A stretch of 64,000 nt of DNA, from contig CAIIXF020000005.1 of the NCBI GenBank assembly GCA_903813345.2, positions 19,099,375 through 19,163,374 on the forward strand, read 5' to 3'. This DNA comes from Owenia fusiformis. Its lineage: Eukaryota; Annelida; Polychaeta; Sabellida; Oweniidae. The notes under the pieces were generated by a model. It saw nothing but the letters and a program-made list of their open reading frames with translations, searched no databases and had not been told where the DNA came from. How positions within the stretch are numbered: the stretch's first letter is position 1; every line of letters starts with the position of its first letter. This document shows, piece by piece, positions 1 to 11,700 of the stretch. The position numbers and the translations under genes were made by a program.

Positions 1-2530
1 ATTGTGCTAAATTATTGCCATTTCTTAGTAAAATGTCGTTCTCCGGTACGTTGCCAAAATTATTCGATGGTACCCCGTGGTTAAGTGGTAAAATAATGAC
101 ATTGCATATATTTTTCAGATAATTTTCAGTTGATGGTTCGTTTAAGAGACTTCAAACTTGAGTGAAACATAGGCCCACAAACTTTGTATAATTAATTAAT
201 GCCATAAAAATTGCCATATATTAGTGACAGCCCAATAGTTATCGCAATTCAGTTGCAATATTAAAGGCCCACTTAGGTTAATTTAGAAGAAAAAAAATTA
301 TCATTGAAACCTATTACTATACTCACACACTCGCTCAAATATGAAACAACATTTGATTTGCTTTAATATTGAAACAAGAAAAAAATAACTCACATCGAAA
401 AAAAGCATTTGAAGTTCACAGATCATTAGACATGCATGCACATGCTAAACAAAGTGCATGTTTTTAATTACTTTTGATTTAAAAGATGGTGACACTTATA
501 TAAAATGAATGTATCATTTAATTCAAACAACTTCGCCATCTTTTAATGATATTGATAAAAACTTGATATACATGTATAAAGCTTGACAGATCGAAAATAT
601 TTTTTTGATTATTCACTGTAAGTTGTTGGTGTCAAATGAAAGATAGGGTTCTTATCAATATATTGGACATTTAATAGAATTCAAATTAAAGGCTTAATTT
701 TGCCCAAAAACATTGAAAATATGCGAAGTGGGCCTTTAAGGGAAACCGCACAGTCTATTACACTGTTAGATTTTGCTATTTCAAAAGAAGAAATGCAATT
801 TACAATATTAAATGAATTATACTTGTGTCAAAAAAAGGTGTAATATTTATAAACAAATATATTTACTTTAGTGGTTGATAAGCCCATGTGGGCTGGGTTG
901 TTATTTTATTACTTTTGTATTGTTAAATGATGTAAACTTACCACTGTAAATAACAATAAAACTAAACTAAACTAAACTACACTGTTACAACCAGTTGAAC
1001 CTAAGAAATAAGAAATCTCATAGGCGTCTGAAACTGCCCAAAAAATTTTCTTGATAAGATTCCTTGGTGAAAAAAAATTCTATATCAGAAAACAAATATT
1101 TATGGTCCTTAAAGATGCTCAGATTGCACCAAATAACATCTTGAATGACAAAAATTTTCATGAGGAGTATGCCCCCAGACCCCCAGATGCGCAGCCTTCT
1201 TCCGCACCATCACTCACCTAGCCATCTATATCTTCTGGAAAACACACCCCCTTTTCAAATATGGTGTGCACTTCTGTTCTCTGGAGGCCTAGTCTCTATG
1301 TAGGTTTAAGTTTCAGATATCACGGTTTCAGATATCATGCAAAAACATAGACTTTTGCAGGTTGGTGGCAATGTGCCTTATGAATAGATCTCACACCTTA
1401 GTCCTGTATCCATTAAGAAAAAATACACCAGATTTCACCATACCGTGCAACTATTCATTAAGCGATTTATTTATAAACTTTCTCATAAAAAAATAAATAT
1501 TGCAGTTCTATTGAATTTTCTCCCCCCCCTCTCCATTCATTTTTTCCGATCACAGGGCGTTGATATATTTAAATAAATTGTTCTAGATAGCAACATAAGA
1601 TTATTTTTTCTTTATTTTTTGAAAGGATTGAACTTTTTATAGCATTTGAAGTGTTTACCTTTTTCAATGTCCATCATTCACCCTGTTCGTTTTTACATCC
1701 ATAGAGCGATAATGTTTTAATTATTTCGTGAATATTCCTTACAAATGTGAGATAATTATTCTCGAAGTTCAAGATGTAAATATTCCACTCCATTGAAGTT
1801 TAAAACTGGCTGCTGGTGCATATATCATTTTACAATGAACGATAAAATACAAGTATTTTTGTTTGTTGAAAATAGGGAGATGTAATTTAATTTGGTAGTC
1901 TTTGTACGTTTTTTCGTATTTCCTTAACTGGAAATATGCTCATCATGCATTCAATTTTTCCAGAAATCATTTGAAAGAAATATGTTCCAAGAAATCAACG
2001 TATACATATGTAAGCTTGCTTTTTAAATTGTAATGTATTTTCGCAGAAGAACACATTAGCAGTTGATCTATCAGACTTAAAATTTTAAAAATGAATCCCT
2101 CTCTGAAAACCAAAAAATGTTGCGTGTAGCAAATGACAGAAAAATGTTGCACCAAACAACAGAGAAATGATGGTAATGATTTTACGTGCAGGATATTATG
2201 CTCTGAAATTGCTCAGAATACACCGAATGATGTTCAATTTTCTAAAATTTTCTGTGTAGTATCAATATTAATCTGATAAATCGTAAAAACACCGATTTAG
2301 TTTTAATCGAAAAGAACTATTTATAGTCCTTGTAAACGCTCAGATTGCACCAAACAACATCTTCAAAAAAAATTAACATGCTGGTAAGTAGATACGTGGT
2401 TACATGAACTGGTTTCCTAAATTAAAAATTATGGTTTATGACTGTCTACATGTTACTTGGCTAGACCAATTCTTGGCTAGAAGTTATTCCATCTGGAACA
2501 CCGTGAACTATTGTTAAATTCCTAGTCGGG
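1..2530. other. Intergenic, no gene seen
   Basis: AT-rich DNA without a credible coding frame. Apart from the LINE tail at 830-981, a dispersed repeat is visible twice: 'gctcagattgcaccaaa-aacatctt' near 1117 and again near 2339, each preceded by a related 'aaatatttatggtccttaa' stretch. Confidence 0.6.
830..981 (+). mobile_element. Probable LINE 3' UTR with short tandem tail
   Basis: A stretch ending in AATAAAACTAAACTAAACTA, a (ACTAA)n tail at 957-980. Simple-repeat tails after an AATAAA-like signal are typical of non-LTR elements. No coding remnant is evident. Confidence 0.4.
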
Positions 2531-2565
2531 GTTCAATAAATTTAAGTAATATTCTAAAATCCATC

Positions 2566-3290
2566 ATGTTAAGCAAGGTTTATGATATACTCAGAAAATG
2601 TGATTTATTAGATTATTGGAATAATCAAAATCTGGATACTGAAAATCTGGTGAACATGGTTGAAAAGAAATTAAAAATATTATTTGTAGAAAAATGGAAA
2701 AATGATTTGAACACTTATCCTATATTGAGAATGTACAAATTATTTAAAAATGATTTTGGTAAAGAATTGTATTTGAAGCTAGATAATAAGAAGTATAGAT
2801 TGGCTACAAGTAGATTTAGAATGAGTTCTCATCAGTTAGCAATTGAGACTGGAAGACATACAAAGCCAAAACCAAAACCTATAGAGGAAAGATTATGTAA
2901 TATTTGTAAAGATGTAGAGGATGAATGTCATTTCTTTTTAACTTGTACAAAAAATGATGAGAATAGGCAAATATTATTTACAAAAGCCCGTGAAATTTTA
3001 CCTAACTTGGATTTACAAAGTGAAAATTTATTTGTCAATCTAATTTCTAGTAAAAATGTAACCTTGCAAAGACATATTGGCAAATTCATTTACCATTCAT
3101 TTAAGAATTTAACATGGTCATAATGCATTGTGTGTGCACCACACTATTATTGTTACCTTATATGTTATTATATATTTTTGTATTTTTAGTTTAGTTAGTG
3201 TTTTGTAGTTTAGATATGTAGACCATAGTTCTGACTAATGTAATCATGTTATGATACTATATGTCAATAAAAGTTATAATAAAAATACAT
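2566..3290 (+). mobile_element. 5'-truncated non-LTR retrotransposon (LINE) 3' end
   Basis: A 185-codon open frame matches the region after the reverse transcriptase in many invertebrate LINEs: LATSRFRMSSHQLAIETGRH, then a zinc-binding CNICKDVEDECHFFLTC (C-x2-C-x7-H-x4-C), ending KFIYHSFKNL. A short 3' UTR follows, with AATAAAAG near 3265. No reverse transcriptase is present upstream, so the copy was truncated on insertion. The frame is still open, so it is fairly young. Confidence 0.8.
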
Positions 3291-3905
3291 ATATTTCATG
3301 AATTGAAATGGAACTGGCTGGGCTCCTTGATGAGATATTGCATGATATTGTCAGGATTTCGTCTAAAATTAAAACAAATGGCTCTAAGAAAAATGGCGAT
3401 ATTTGAAAACTGGGCAAAATGTCATTAACGTCTGACATTAGTAACTGGCTGTAAATTCTAAGTTTAGCGATCCAGAAGATGTGAATCAATATATCGATCA
3501 CTTCATGTGTGTTTTGGAATCTTTGGCTATAGCGGATCCAGGGGGGTGTGCCGGGGGCGCGCGCCCCCCACCCCCCTAAAGTTTTCAATATTTTCTAAAA
3601 CATGTACAGTAGGCCTAGGGCCTAAATAAACCCAAGGACTGTCTCCTGTCTATAAATCGTTTCAGCTCACTTTTATAAATAACGACTTTGCATTATAACC
3701 CAACCAGGTTGGATCAAGTTTGCCAGTAGACCTAAATGTTCGTTCTAAAAAACTGTGCAAAAATGCGTCATATGACATGACCCGTATACAGCGACATGAC
3801 TCACATTCCGCCTCCTAGTAAATACATGCAGGGATTTATCTTTGGACCGATATAGTGGCCTTAGAAGAAGGTAACCTACATGTTCCTGAAGAAATGATCA
3901 GAGAG

Positions 3906-5613
3906 AGACCCTATCTGTTGCAAGACTAACGCCTGGCGTAACCGTCACCATGTTATTCGGTGTTTTTTAAGTAGCGCAAGGATCCTGCCATGACCGTGGT
4001 AATGTTATCGTGAAAGCCTGGTATAACCGCGACAATGCTGTATTATATTAAAATGCCTGCCATGACCGTGGTAGTGTAATCGTGTAAGCCTGGCGCGACC
4101 GCAACCTTTATATGACATTAATGACCTTCATGTTTCGCCCGTTGCTGTTGGTATTTTTTATGAATAAATCTTATTAATTGATCATTATAGAAAGTATATG
4201 CTTTTGAATCGAAGCTCCTTGAATGAGAGTAGAGATATAGTTTGTTGGCAAATTATTTATGAGTAAAAATTAGGTTTTCGTTGTGAAATTAATACACATT
4301 TTTAGTAGTCTTTATTTACATATTTAAGGTAGTTAAACACGAAGATTGTCATTACAGTGTTCTCATGCTACTTTAAATACAACCACGGTCATGAGAGGCC
4401 TTGCAACTATTGTCACGGTCATATGGGGCTTTAACATTACCACAGTCATGACAGGCCTTGCAATAATTTATGATTAGGACTGCTATAACCGTGACAATGT
4501 TAATAGCAAAGCTGGGCATGACCTAACAATGTCATATAGTACTGCAAGGCCTGGCATGGCCGTGACCATGTAATACAGTATTGCAAGGCCTGCCATGACA
4601 GTGACAATGTAATGTTTATGATAGGACTGCCATAACCGTGACAATGTGTATTGCAAAGCCTGGCATGACCGTGACAAGGTAATATAGTATTGCAAGGCCT
4701 GCCATGACCGTGACAATGTAATATAGTACTGCAAGGCCTGGCATGACCGTGACAATGTAATATAGTATTGCAAGGCCTGCCATGACCGTGACAATGTAAT
4801 ATAGTATTGCAAGGCCTGGCATGACCGTGACAATGTAATATAGTATCGCAAGGCTTGGTATGACCGCCGTGGCAGTGTAATGTAGTATTGCAAGTTCAGG
4901 TATGAAAGTGGTGATGTAGAAATTTATGATTAGGACTACTGCTATAACCGTGACAATGTGTATTGCAAAGCCTGGAATGACAGTGACAAGGTAATATAGT
5001 ATTGCAAGGCAACATATGTGGGTGGTCATGTAGAAATTTAGGCTTAGTCCGTGATAATGTATTGCAATGACTAGTACTAGGGCACTGTAAATATGAATCA
5101 TATTAATGTCAGAAATATCCTTAAACAATTTTAAGTGATCGTCATTATAATGATACGATACAATTAAACAGTTTAACACTATATGATCATGGTGTTTAAC
5201 TACCTTAAATATCAAAATTACTACTAGACATTATATTCACATTATTTCCGCATATTCTAAAATAATTAATCATTTACACAGAATAAGACAAGTTATTTTG
5301 TGTCACGCTTATAAACAATTTAGACCGGAGACATAAAATATACAAATATTTAAAAGTGGATAGTAAACAAATCGCTTAACAAACAACAATAAAAAATTCT
5401 TAAATTAAACGTAAATGCTACGGCCGCGCCAGGCTTCCACGATAACACTCACGGTCATGACAGGCCTTGCAATATAATACAGTGTTGTCACGGTTATACC
5501 AGGCTTACAAAATAACACTGCCACGGTCATGGCAGGATCCTTGCGCTACTTAAAAAACACTGAATAACATGGTGACGGTTACACCAGGCGTTAGTCTTGC
5601 AATAGATAGCATG
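3906..5613. mobile_element. Inverted-repeat element carrying a 39-bp minisatellite
   Basis: The left end (about 3911-4110) and the complement of the right end (about 5420-5608) match over roughly 190 bp, both starting CTATCT-TTGCAAGACTAACG. The 11-bp direct repeat TGATCAGAGAG flanks it at 3895-3905 and 5614-5624, as a target-site duplication would. Inside, a second perfect inverted repeat (4321-4340 and 5192-5211, TATTTAAGGTAGTTAAACAC) encloses the minisatellite. No transposase is visible, so it is non-autonomous. Confidence 0.75.
4490..4905. repeat. 39-bp minisatellite
   Basis: Tandem units containing GCAAGGCCTGCCATGACCGT; offsets of exactly 39 bp are seen at 4692, 4731 and 4770. Because 39 is a multiple of three, the antisense frames stay open and look like repetitive proteins, but these are artefacts. 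Related looser units form both arms of the surrounding element. Confidence 0.9.
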
Positions 5614-6629
5614 TGATCAGAGAGTCATAAAATATGGTACACCGATTCGTGTTGTAAATTGACAATAATTATACATAAATTTTAACATATATGATCCCAG
5701 AACCGTTACGTAAATATTCAATAATAATTAAATCACCAATACATACCCCGACACTTCTTTTCCACTTAGTATTTGTGCCATTGCAAAACCATAAATACTT
5801 AGACTTTTACAACTGAAATCATCGCATTCAAATAATGATGGAGTCGATGTATTCACGAAATAATCAATAGTCACAAGAAATATCTGAAGGACAAATAACT
5901 GTTTCGATCACAGATTGATCACCAAGCCCAATAGCAGGGGGCTAATTCAAAAATCAATCCCCGGGATTTTGGTACTGAACGAAAAGAGCTACACTGGCGT
6001 AATCCGGCAATTCAAAAGTCAGGAATATCTGGTTTGTTTATGTTTTTGCTTTTATTACCTAGTGACACAATGCAATTATGTCCATTCAACGGCTACAATT
6101 GACATTTCATTTATTCAAAGTGTGTGCATCTTTGTGGTGTCATACGTTCTTCTCATTCAAAGTAAATTATATTTTAATTTAGGCGGGCATAAAACTGCTA
6201 TTCGGATTGAGTCATATCTACAGTCATTTTATGCATATCCATAATGCCTATTTGACCTATCATCGCCATTTCCCAAGTTCGCCCAGTTTCCGAGAAATTG
6301 CTGATTTTGACGTCAAAAAGTCAAATTTTCTGTAAATACTAGACACTTTGTTGAAGTAAAACTTTCAAATAACTTGTAGTAGTTGCTGTTTATGCAACTT
6401 ATGTCCTCTGAAGATTTCAAAGCTCTTGGAATGACAGTTTTTGGTGTTTACTCTCTAAAATTTGACAAAAAGTAGGACTTTGTCATTTTCAGGAAACTTT
6501 CTTATGTATAAAGTCAATGGCAGGTTTCGTGATTGACAAGTTTTTCAAAGTTTGCCTTATACTTGATCATTTCTTGCAATGAATTACATCATAACTAGAT
6601 TTAAGCATTCCCTACATATTGCTCAAAAT

Positions 6630-6960
6630 ATGTCAGCATCAAATTTTTACTGTTTTTGAGATATTAGACGTAAAAGACAGTAAAAATAAGTTATTTTTCA
6701 ACTTGCTTCAATTTGACCAATTTTTTGGGGAAAATCATCTACAAGTTACCAGGAGTTCAAATCTGACATTAGTTTTAGGATTTGACATTTACTTGACCTT
6801 CAGTGACCTTTGAAAGGTCAAAAAAGTTGATTTTTCAAATTGATTTTTGGATGTAAATTTTGGTCAGGTTAATCACATAAGACCTTACTGAGCTCTAAAT
6901 AAGTAAAATTTTCAAGGTCAAAGGTCATCAAACTAGGTCACACAACTTTGCTGTCTAAGT
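6630..6960. repeat. AGGTCA-rich dispersed repeat
   Basis: Contains 'aaaatcatctacaagtt', 'tcaaatctgac' and several AAGGTCA/TGACCTT words. The same word order recurs at 21037-21582 and in part at 63040-63125, so it is a dispersed family, not a local cluster. Confidence 0.65.
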
Positions 6961-7961
6961 TTCTTAAAGTTTGAGACTACAAATCCAAATCAATATCTTT
7001 GTTTGAAAGTCAGGATATACATTCCTCTGAAGGTTCCAAACTGTGTGAGCACAGGACCGTGGGTCCTATTTTTTGCATTCCCGTACTGTAAGGTTAAGTG
7101 ATTGGACCACAACTCTAACTAACTGCTTGTTTGTGCAACTGTATATACAGTATGAATCAGTGTGTAACTATAATGTAAATAAATAATATAGTAATGTTGT
7201 GCCTTTCCAAGAAAGGGTTTCTTGGTATGTGTCCCAGTGAAGGTACATTTATACAGAGGAAATTGTAGTCAGTATTCATATTGCAGGCCTCTCAACTTGG
7301 GAACACATAACATGAGTGACTTACAAATGTTGAATACTTTTCTTCAAATTGTGGACACCTTGGTCCAAATCTGAGTGAACATCTTGGCCCACAATTTGAA
7401 CACCTTGAATCAAATTTTATTACATAATAACCAAATTTTGGACACCTCAAAATTTTTCACGCTCGTTACGCTCACGTTCAGAAACTCTGTCAACGGGGGG
7501 TGGGGACGGTATGAAATATTTTTGGAAAATGCGTGACATATACGGTATCCTCGTGAAAACAAAATGCGTTCTTTTTTCAGCATTCATTTTTTAGCTGTAT
7601 CAGCGATCACTTTTTTGAAGTTTTTCTACAGAAATATTTTTGCTTGAAAATCAGGTAAAATGCATATTTGTGTGACATGTTCTGTCATGCAAAAAAACTG
7701 GCGTGACTGATGTTCCAGCAAATGCATGACAAATATGCAAATTGCGGGACAGTTGGACAGCCTGATATTGACACCTATAAAAAATATTTACTTCATCTGA
7801 AGAACAATTAAGTTATATACATGTACTATTTCCTACTTGTACAGTTTGCGTATAGGTACACGTACATTTCTACATTTCCATTTGGACATGTTAATTTTTT
7901 ACGAAGACCCCCCTCCACAAAGTGGGTGAAGCCATTCGTTCTATAGAATGGGCTTTGACCA

Positions 7962-7971
7962 GTCACGTGAC
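7962..7971. promoter_or_regulatory. E-box palindrome GTCACGTGAC, possible promoter site
   Basis: A perfect 10-bp palindrome containing CACGTG, the site for bHLH-ZIP factors such as USF, MYC or TFEB, about 590 bp upstream of the chosen HDAC6 start. Position is plausible for a promoter element but single motifs occur by chance; another copy of the same palindrome lies in an intron near 36267. Confidence 0.25.
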
Positions 7972-8558
7972 CAAAAGTCCGTCATTATTACCTTATATGG
8001 CAAATCATCAAGGCAACAATCACAACGCCATATGATGTGATTGTGATTCAAAGATATGACATATCACATAAACTATGACATCAATCACATATTGCCCCAT
8101 CAGCAGCTAAACAAACAACAAAGCTAAACATCACACATCCAAGTTGATTTTATATCAATTTGTGAAGTCATTAACATGTTACCTAACGTTCTCTGTGGTA
8201 TTTTCATTAAATTTAAAAGTGGATCAGTTTTGTCAACATACCATATGTTTTGTTGTGACATATTTTCACTGGATTATCTTGTTGTGATCAAAAACACTTC
8301 TGGCATTAATCTATTACATGTACATGTTTATAGCAACTAGTCTGTTCAGAATCAGAACCGATAGCATTATGTACCAGGCTGTATAGAATGTGTACTATTG
8401 GAATCTTTGATTATGCAAAATAATGCAAAACAAGAAGGATTTTGACAAAAACAGCAGGAATTCCTTTAAAAATGTCACTTACAGATTGTCAATGCAACAT
8501 CTATTATATTTCAACAATAAGTGATTACCTTATGTATGTTTTGTTAGCAGACACTATC

Positions 8559-8738
8559 ATGGATAGTGATCCACCAATTGAAGGACACCCTCAACCAGAG
8601 CATGAAAATCCAATTAAGGTAGGAGACTCTGATGCTGTGTCAAACCCAGAGTGTCCTCCAGTAGGCCCAAGTGGAGATGCTGGTGCACCTCAGAAGAAGA
8701 CCCCAGAACCTGAAGATGGGAACAAAGCAGGAAAGAAG
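8559..8738 (+). CDS. HDAC6: HDAC6 exon 1: N-terminal tail with start codon
   Basis: Sixty codons from ATG at 8559 to the donor GT at 8739 (AAG|GTATGT). Rich in Pro, Glu, Asp and Gly, hence probably disordered, ending in GKK. A possible acceptor AG at 8549-8550 lies just before the ATG, suggesting the leader is in an upstream exon. The frame stays open upstream, so an earlier Met (for instance at 8442) cannot be excluded, but that extension is hydrophobic and unlike HDAC6. Ends in phase 0. Confidence 0.75.
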
Positions 8739-11700
8739 GTATGTGCAAGAATATAACCTAACTTTTTATTTTAGAATACATTCAATCTGTGTTTGTTGTT
8801 TTCTAGCCCTAATTCATCTTTTGCAATCAAACTCAGAATAACATGGAAAAGTGGCGTCCAGACCCACTAAAGGCTATAGGGCTAGTTTTTAACCACTTAA
8901 AAATATTGATAGTGCAGTAATTGATATAAACAAGATTCAAAATCATATTGTACAGATATGCACTTTTATTATTTTACAGCGCTCAACTGGTAAAAAGAAG
9001 AAAAAGCCAACACCGACCTCCCTTGCTGAATTACGCAAGAAAGGGAGAGAATCTAGAGAGGAAACTGAAAGGGGGAAAGGTGGGGAAGATGTCCAGTTCA
9101 TGACAAAGGGATTTGGCAAAATGGTATACTTCTTTTGAATCTTAATTTCTTGTAAACATTATTATTGGTGTCACCACAATATTCAAAGGTCTCCTCATAG
9201 TGAAAGTGAAAGTTAACCTCTATATTTCTTGGTTAGTATGACCATGGGCTTTCAACTAGTATGACCATCTGATTTCCTGGCTTGATTTCTTAAACTTGAC
9301 CTCTAGATTTGCTATTTTAGTTACAATGACTTCAAAATGTCCTGGATAGACATGATTTTCTTAGTGAATGTACCTGTAGGGAGTTCTATATTGTATGATC
9401 ATGATATTTTATTCATGTTACTTTTACTTTTTTTGTTTAATTTTAGACTATTACACCAAGACCAAAACCAGTTGAAGGGTAAGGGATTGTAATCTCAGAA
9501 TATTTTTTAATCTCGACATGCACTCATAAAAAGATATGCCTGGCATTGGTTATTTTTGAATGATTCTGAATTTTAGTACTTTTTGTATTATCATTTTATT
9601 CCAAATATAAACAAACATGTAGAGTGATCATACAATCAGTTACTTGCCAATGTTTTTCAACATTAACAGCCATTTTATTTATTTATTTTAGTACTGGCCT
9701 TGTATATGATGAAAGAATGGCATTACATAAATGTGACTGGGATGATAATTACCCAGAAAGCCCTGCCAGGATCACAGAGTCATACAAGCGCTGTTTAGAA
9801 TATAACTTAGTAGACAGATGTGTCAAAATTGAGGTATTTGTTTTTTTTTTATTTAAGTATTCTCTAAAATAATGCTCGTCAGCAAAATATTTCTATCAAT
9901 GGCTAGTAGTATGTCATTAATACATGTATTATTTGAATTTAAATTTGATTATTAATTTATAATAGGTCATGATCTAAGGGGCCATCTCAAATAAATGTAT
10001 ACAAAATCCAACATGCCAATCATTCCCCTTGTTAATAGACATTCTTAAATGCACATTATTTTTAAATTAAAACATGTATTAAATGTTCTGAAAAAATACT
10101 TCCCATAAAATTCTCCATAGCCTAGACTAGGAACAGATGCAGAGATCACTTCCCAGCATTCATTTGGTTACATGGAGCAAGTCAGAAGTAGCTCAAGTTT
10201 GACAGCTGTCAATGATTTCAAAAAGTTTTCAATGACAATGGAAGACATAGTTGTAAATAGTGTAAGTTTGGGTACCATATGGGTAATCAGTAGTCCTATA
10301 TGATTAAGTACATGTATTTGTCTTAGTGTACATATGCTTGTACATGTTCACTGTATATATGTGCTTTACTTGTCTCCTACAAGCATTTATGACAATGTAT
10401 AACATGACAACATTTAAGTTCTGTTTATTTAATTTATATCCAATTCATCCAACATTTCTTATTTTGTCATAACCCTTATTGATATGGCACCAAGATCAGA
10501 CGGCCAATTTCAAATGTCCATAGTTTGTTATACATTGTTCCTATTGTTTACCTTGTTGTATTTTTTCATTCTGTAGTTAAGTAGTTAGGTAATTATCATT
10601 TGTTTCTACATTAAGATATCTTTTAACATAAAGCTGTATACAGTTACATTTTTCTTTAAGATGAGCATGGGTTCTGTGATATTCATTATGGAATTCAGTT
10701 GGGAAAAATCTATGCCATTTATGTTTTGAGATAGCATAAAGAAATGGCTTTGCATGATGAAATCATGTAAATAATTTCGTGAACCTTAAGACCCCCTCAC
10801 CAAACAAAATAGACAAAAACACATTGGTATTTGAATGGGTCCCTCAACTCCAATTGAATCATGTCTGCATTTCATACATTTTCTCATGCTGTCTTTTTGA
10901 AATATCGTACTGAATGAAACTTCCCCGAGAATGATGAAATAATTTAAGTCTTTGAATCAGGCAACCACTGATGCTGATGCTGCCATCTTAACAGAGCATA
11001 GTTCAAGCTACAAGGAAAGAGTTGAAAGCACTCAACAAGTAAACTTGGAGAAACTGAAAGAAATATCTGGTCACTTTCATGGTATATGTTTCAATAATGT
11101 AAGGATATTTTAGGTATAGGTATTGAGTGTTCTGCTGCCTTTGTGTTTTGCCAGTTGCAGATGGTTGAATCTCTAGATATTACATGTAGGCCTACTAGGA
11201 GTGGAATTATTGTATTAATTGTCTAATTCTACTTTTGAAAATAGACTTTTGGAACTGCCTACTGATAGGAATACTGTATTGTGAAATTCATGATTTTTCA
11301 AAATTTATACTCACCTACCTGTACTCCATAATCCAAACTGCATCAGTGAAATCAATGAATACATAAATATTGTAGAGTTCACTAGTTTGATATTATAATT
11401 ATAGTTAATTAAATTATGAAATCTGTATACTTTTAATTAATTTGTCATATTTCATACTTTTTTGAATGAACTATCACTGACAAAAGTGACCAAACATTAA
11501 AGTCTGAATCTTTAAAAGTTATGAATTCCATAGGCATGTTCCAAAATCTGTTTTAATTCTGTTCAGTGCCAGCTCTTCTAGGTATTTTGATTCTATCAAT
11601 ATGATATTTTGCCGAACAACTGTTTGTGTGGGGAATTGGAGATTCATGAATTGTTTTTTCATTAAATGGTAAATAAGTCACTCTGACCTGATGCTTATCT

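Larger units (their letters stand above)
5625..8550. other. Region upstream of HDAC6, no gene seen
   Basis: No convincing coding frame. Contains the AGGTCA-rich repeat around 6630-6960 and a C/G-rich repeat piece near 7440-7520 (cgctcgttacgctcacg). Near 7900-8050 there is an E-box palindrome and a GC-richer stretch that may belong to the HDAC6 promoter or leader exon. The leader could not be placed. Confidence 0.5.

Noticed and set aside
4483-5215. Antisense open frames of 136 and 199 codons with repeating SRSCQALQYYITL and VTVMPGLAILYYI type units
   Set aside because: Produced by the 39-bp minisatellite, whose period is a multiple of three; both overlapping frames are repetitive and no gene signals are present.
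9624-9872. Separate 82-codon gene
   Set aside because: It is HDAC6 exon 4 read through into both flanking introns.
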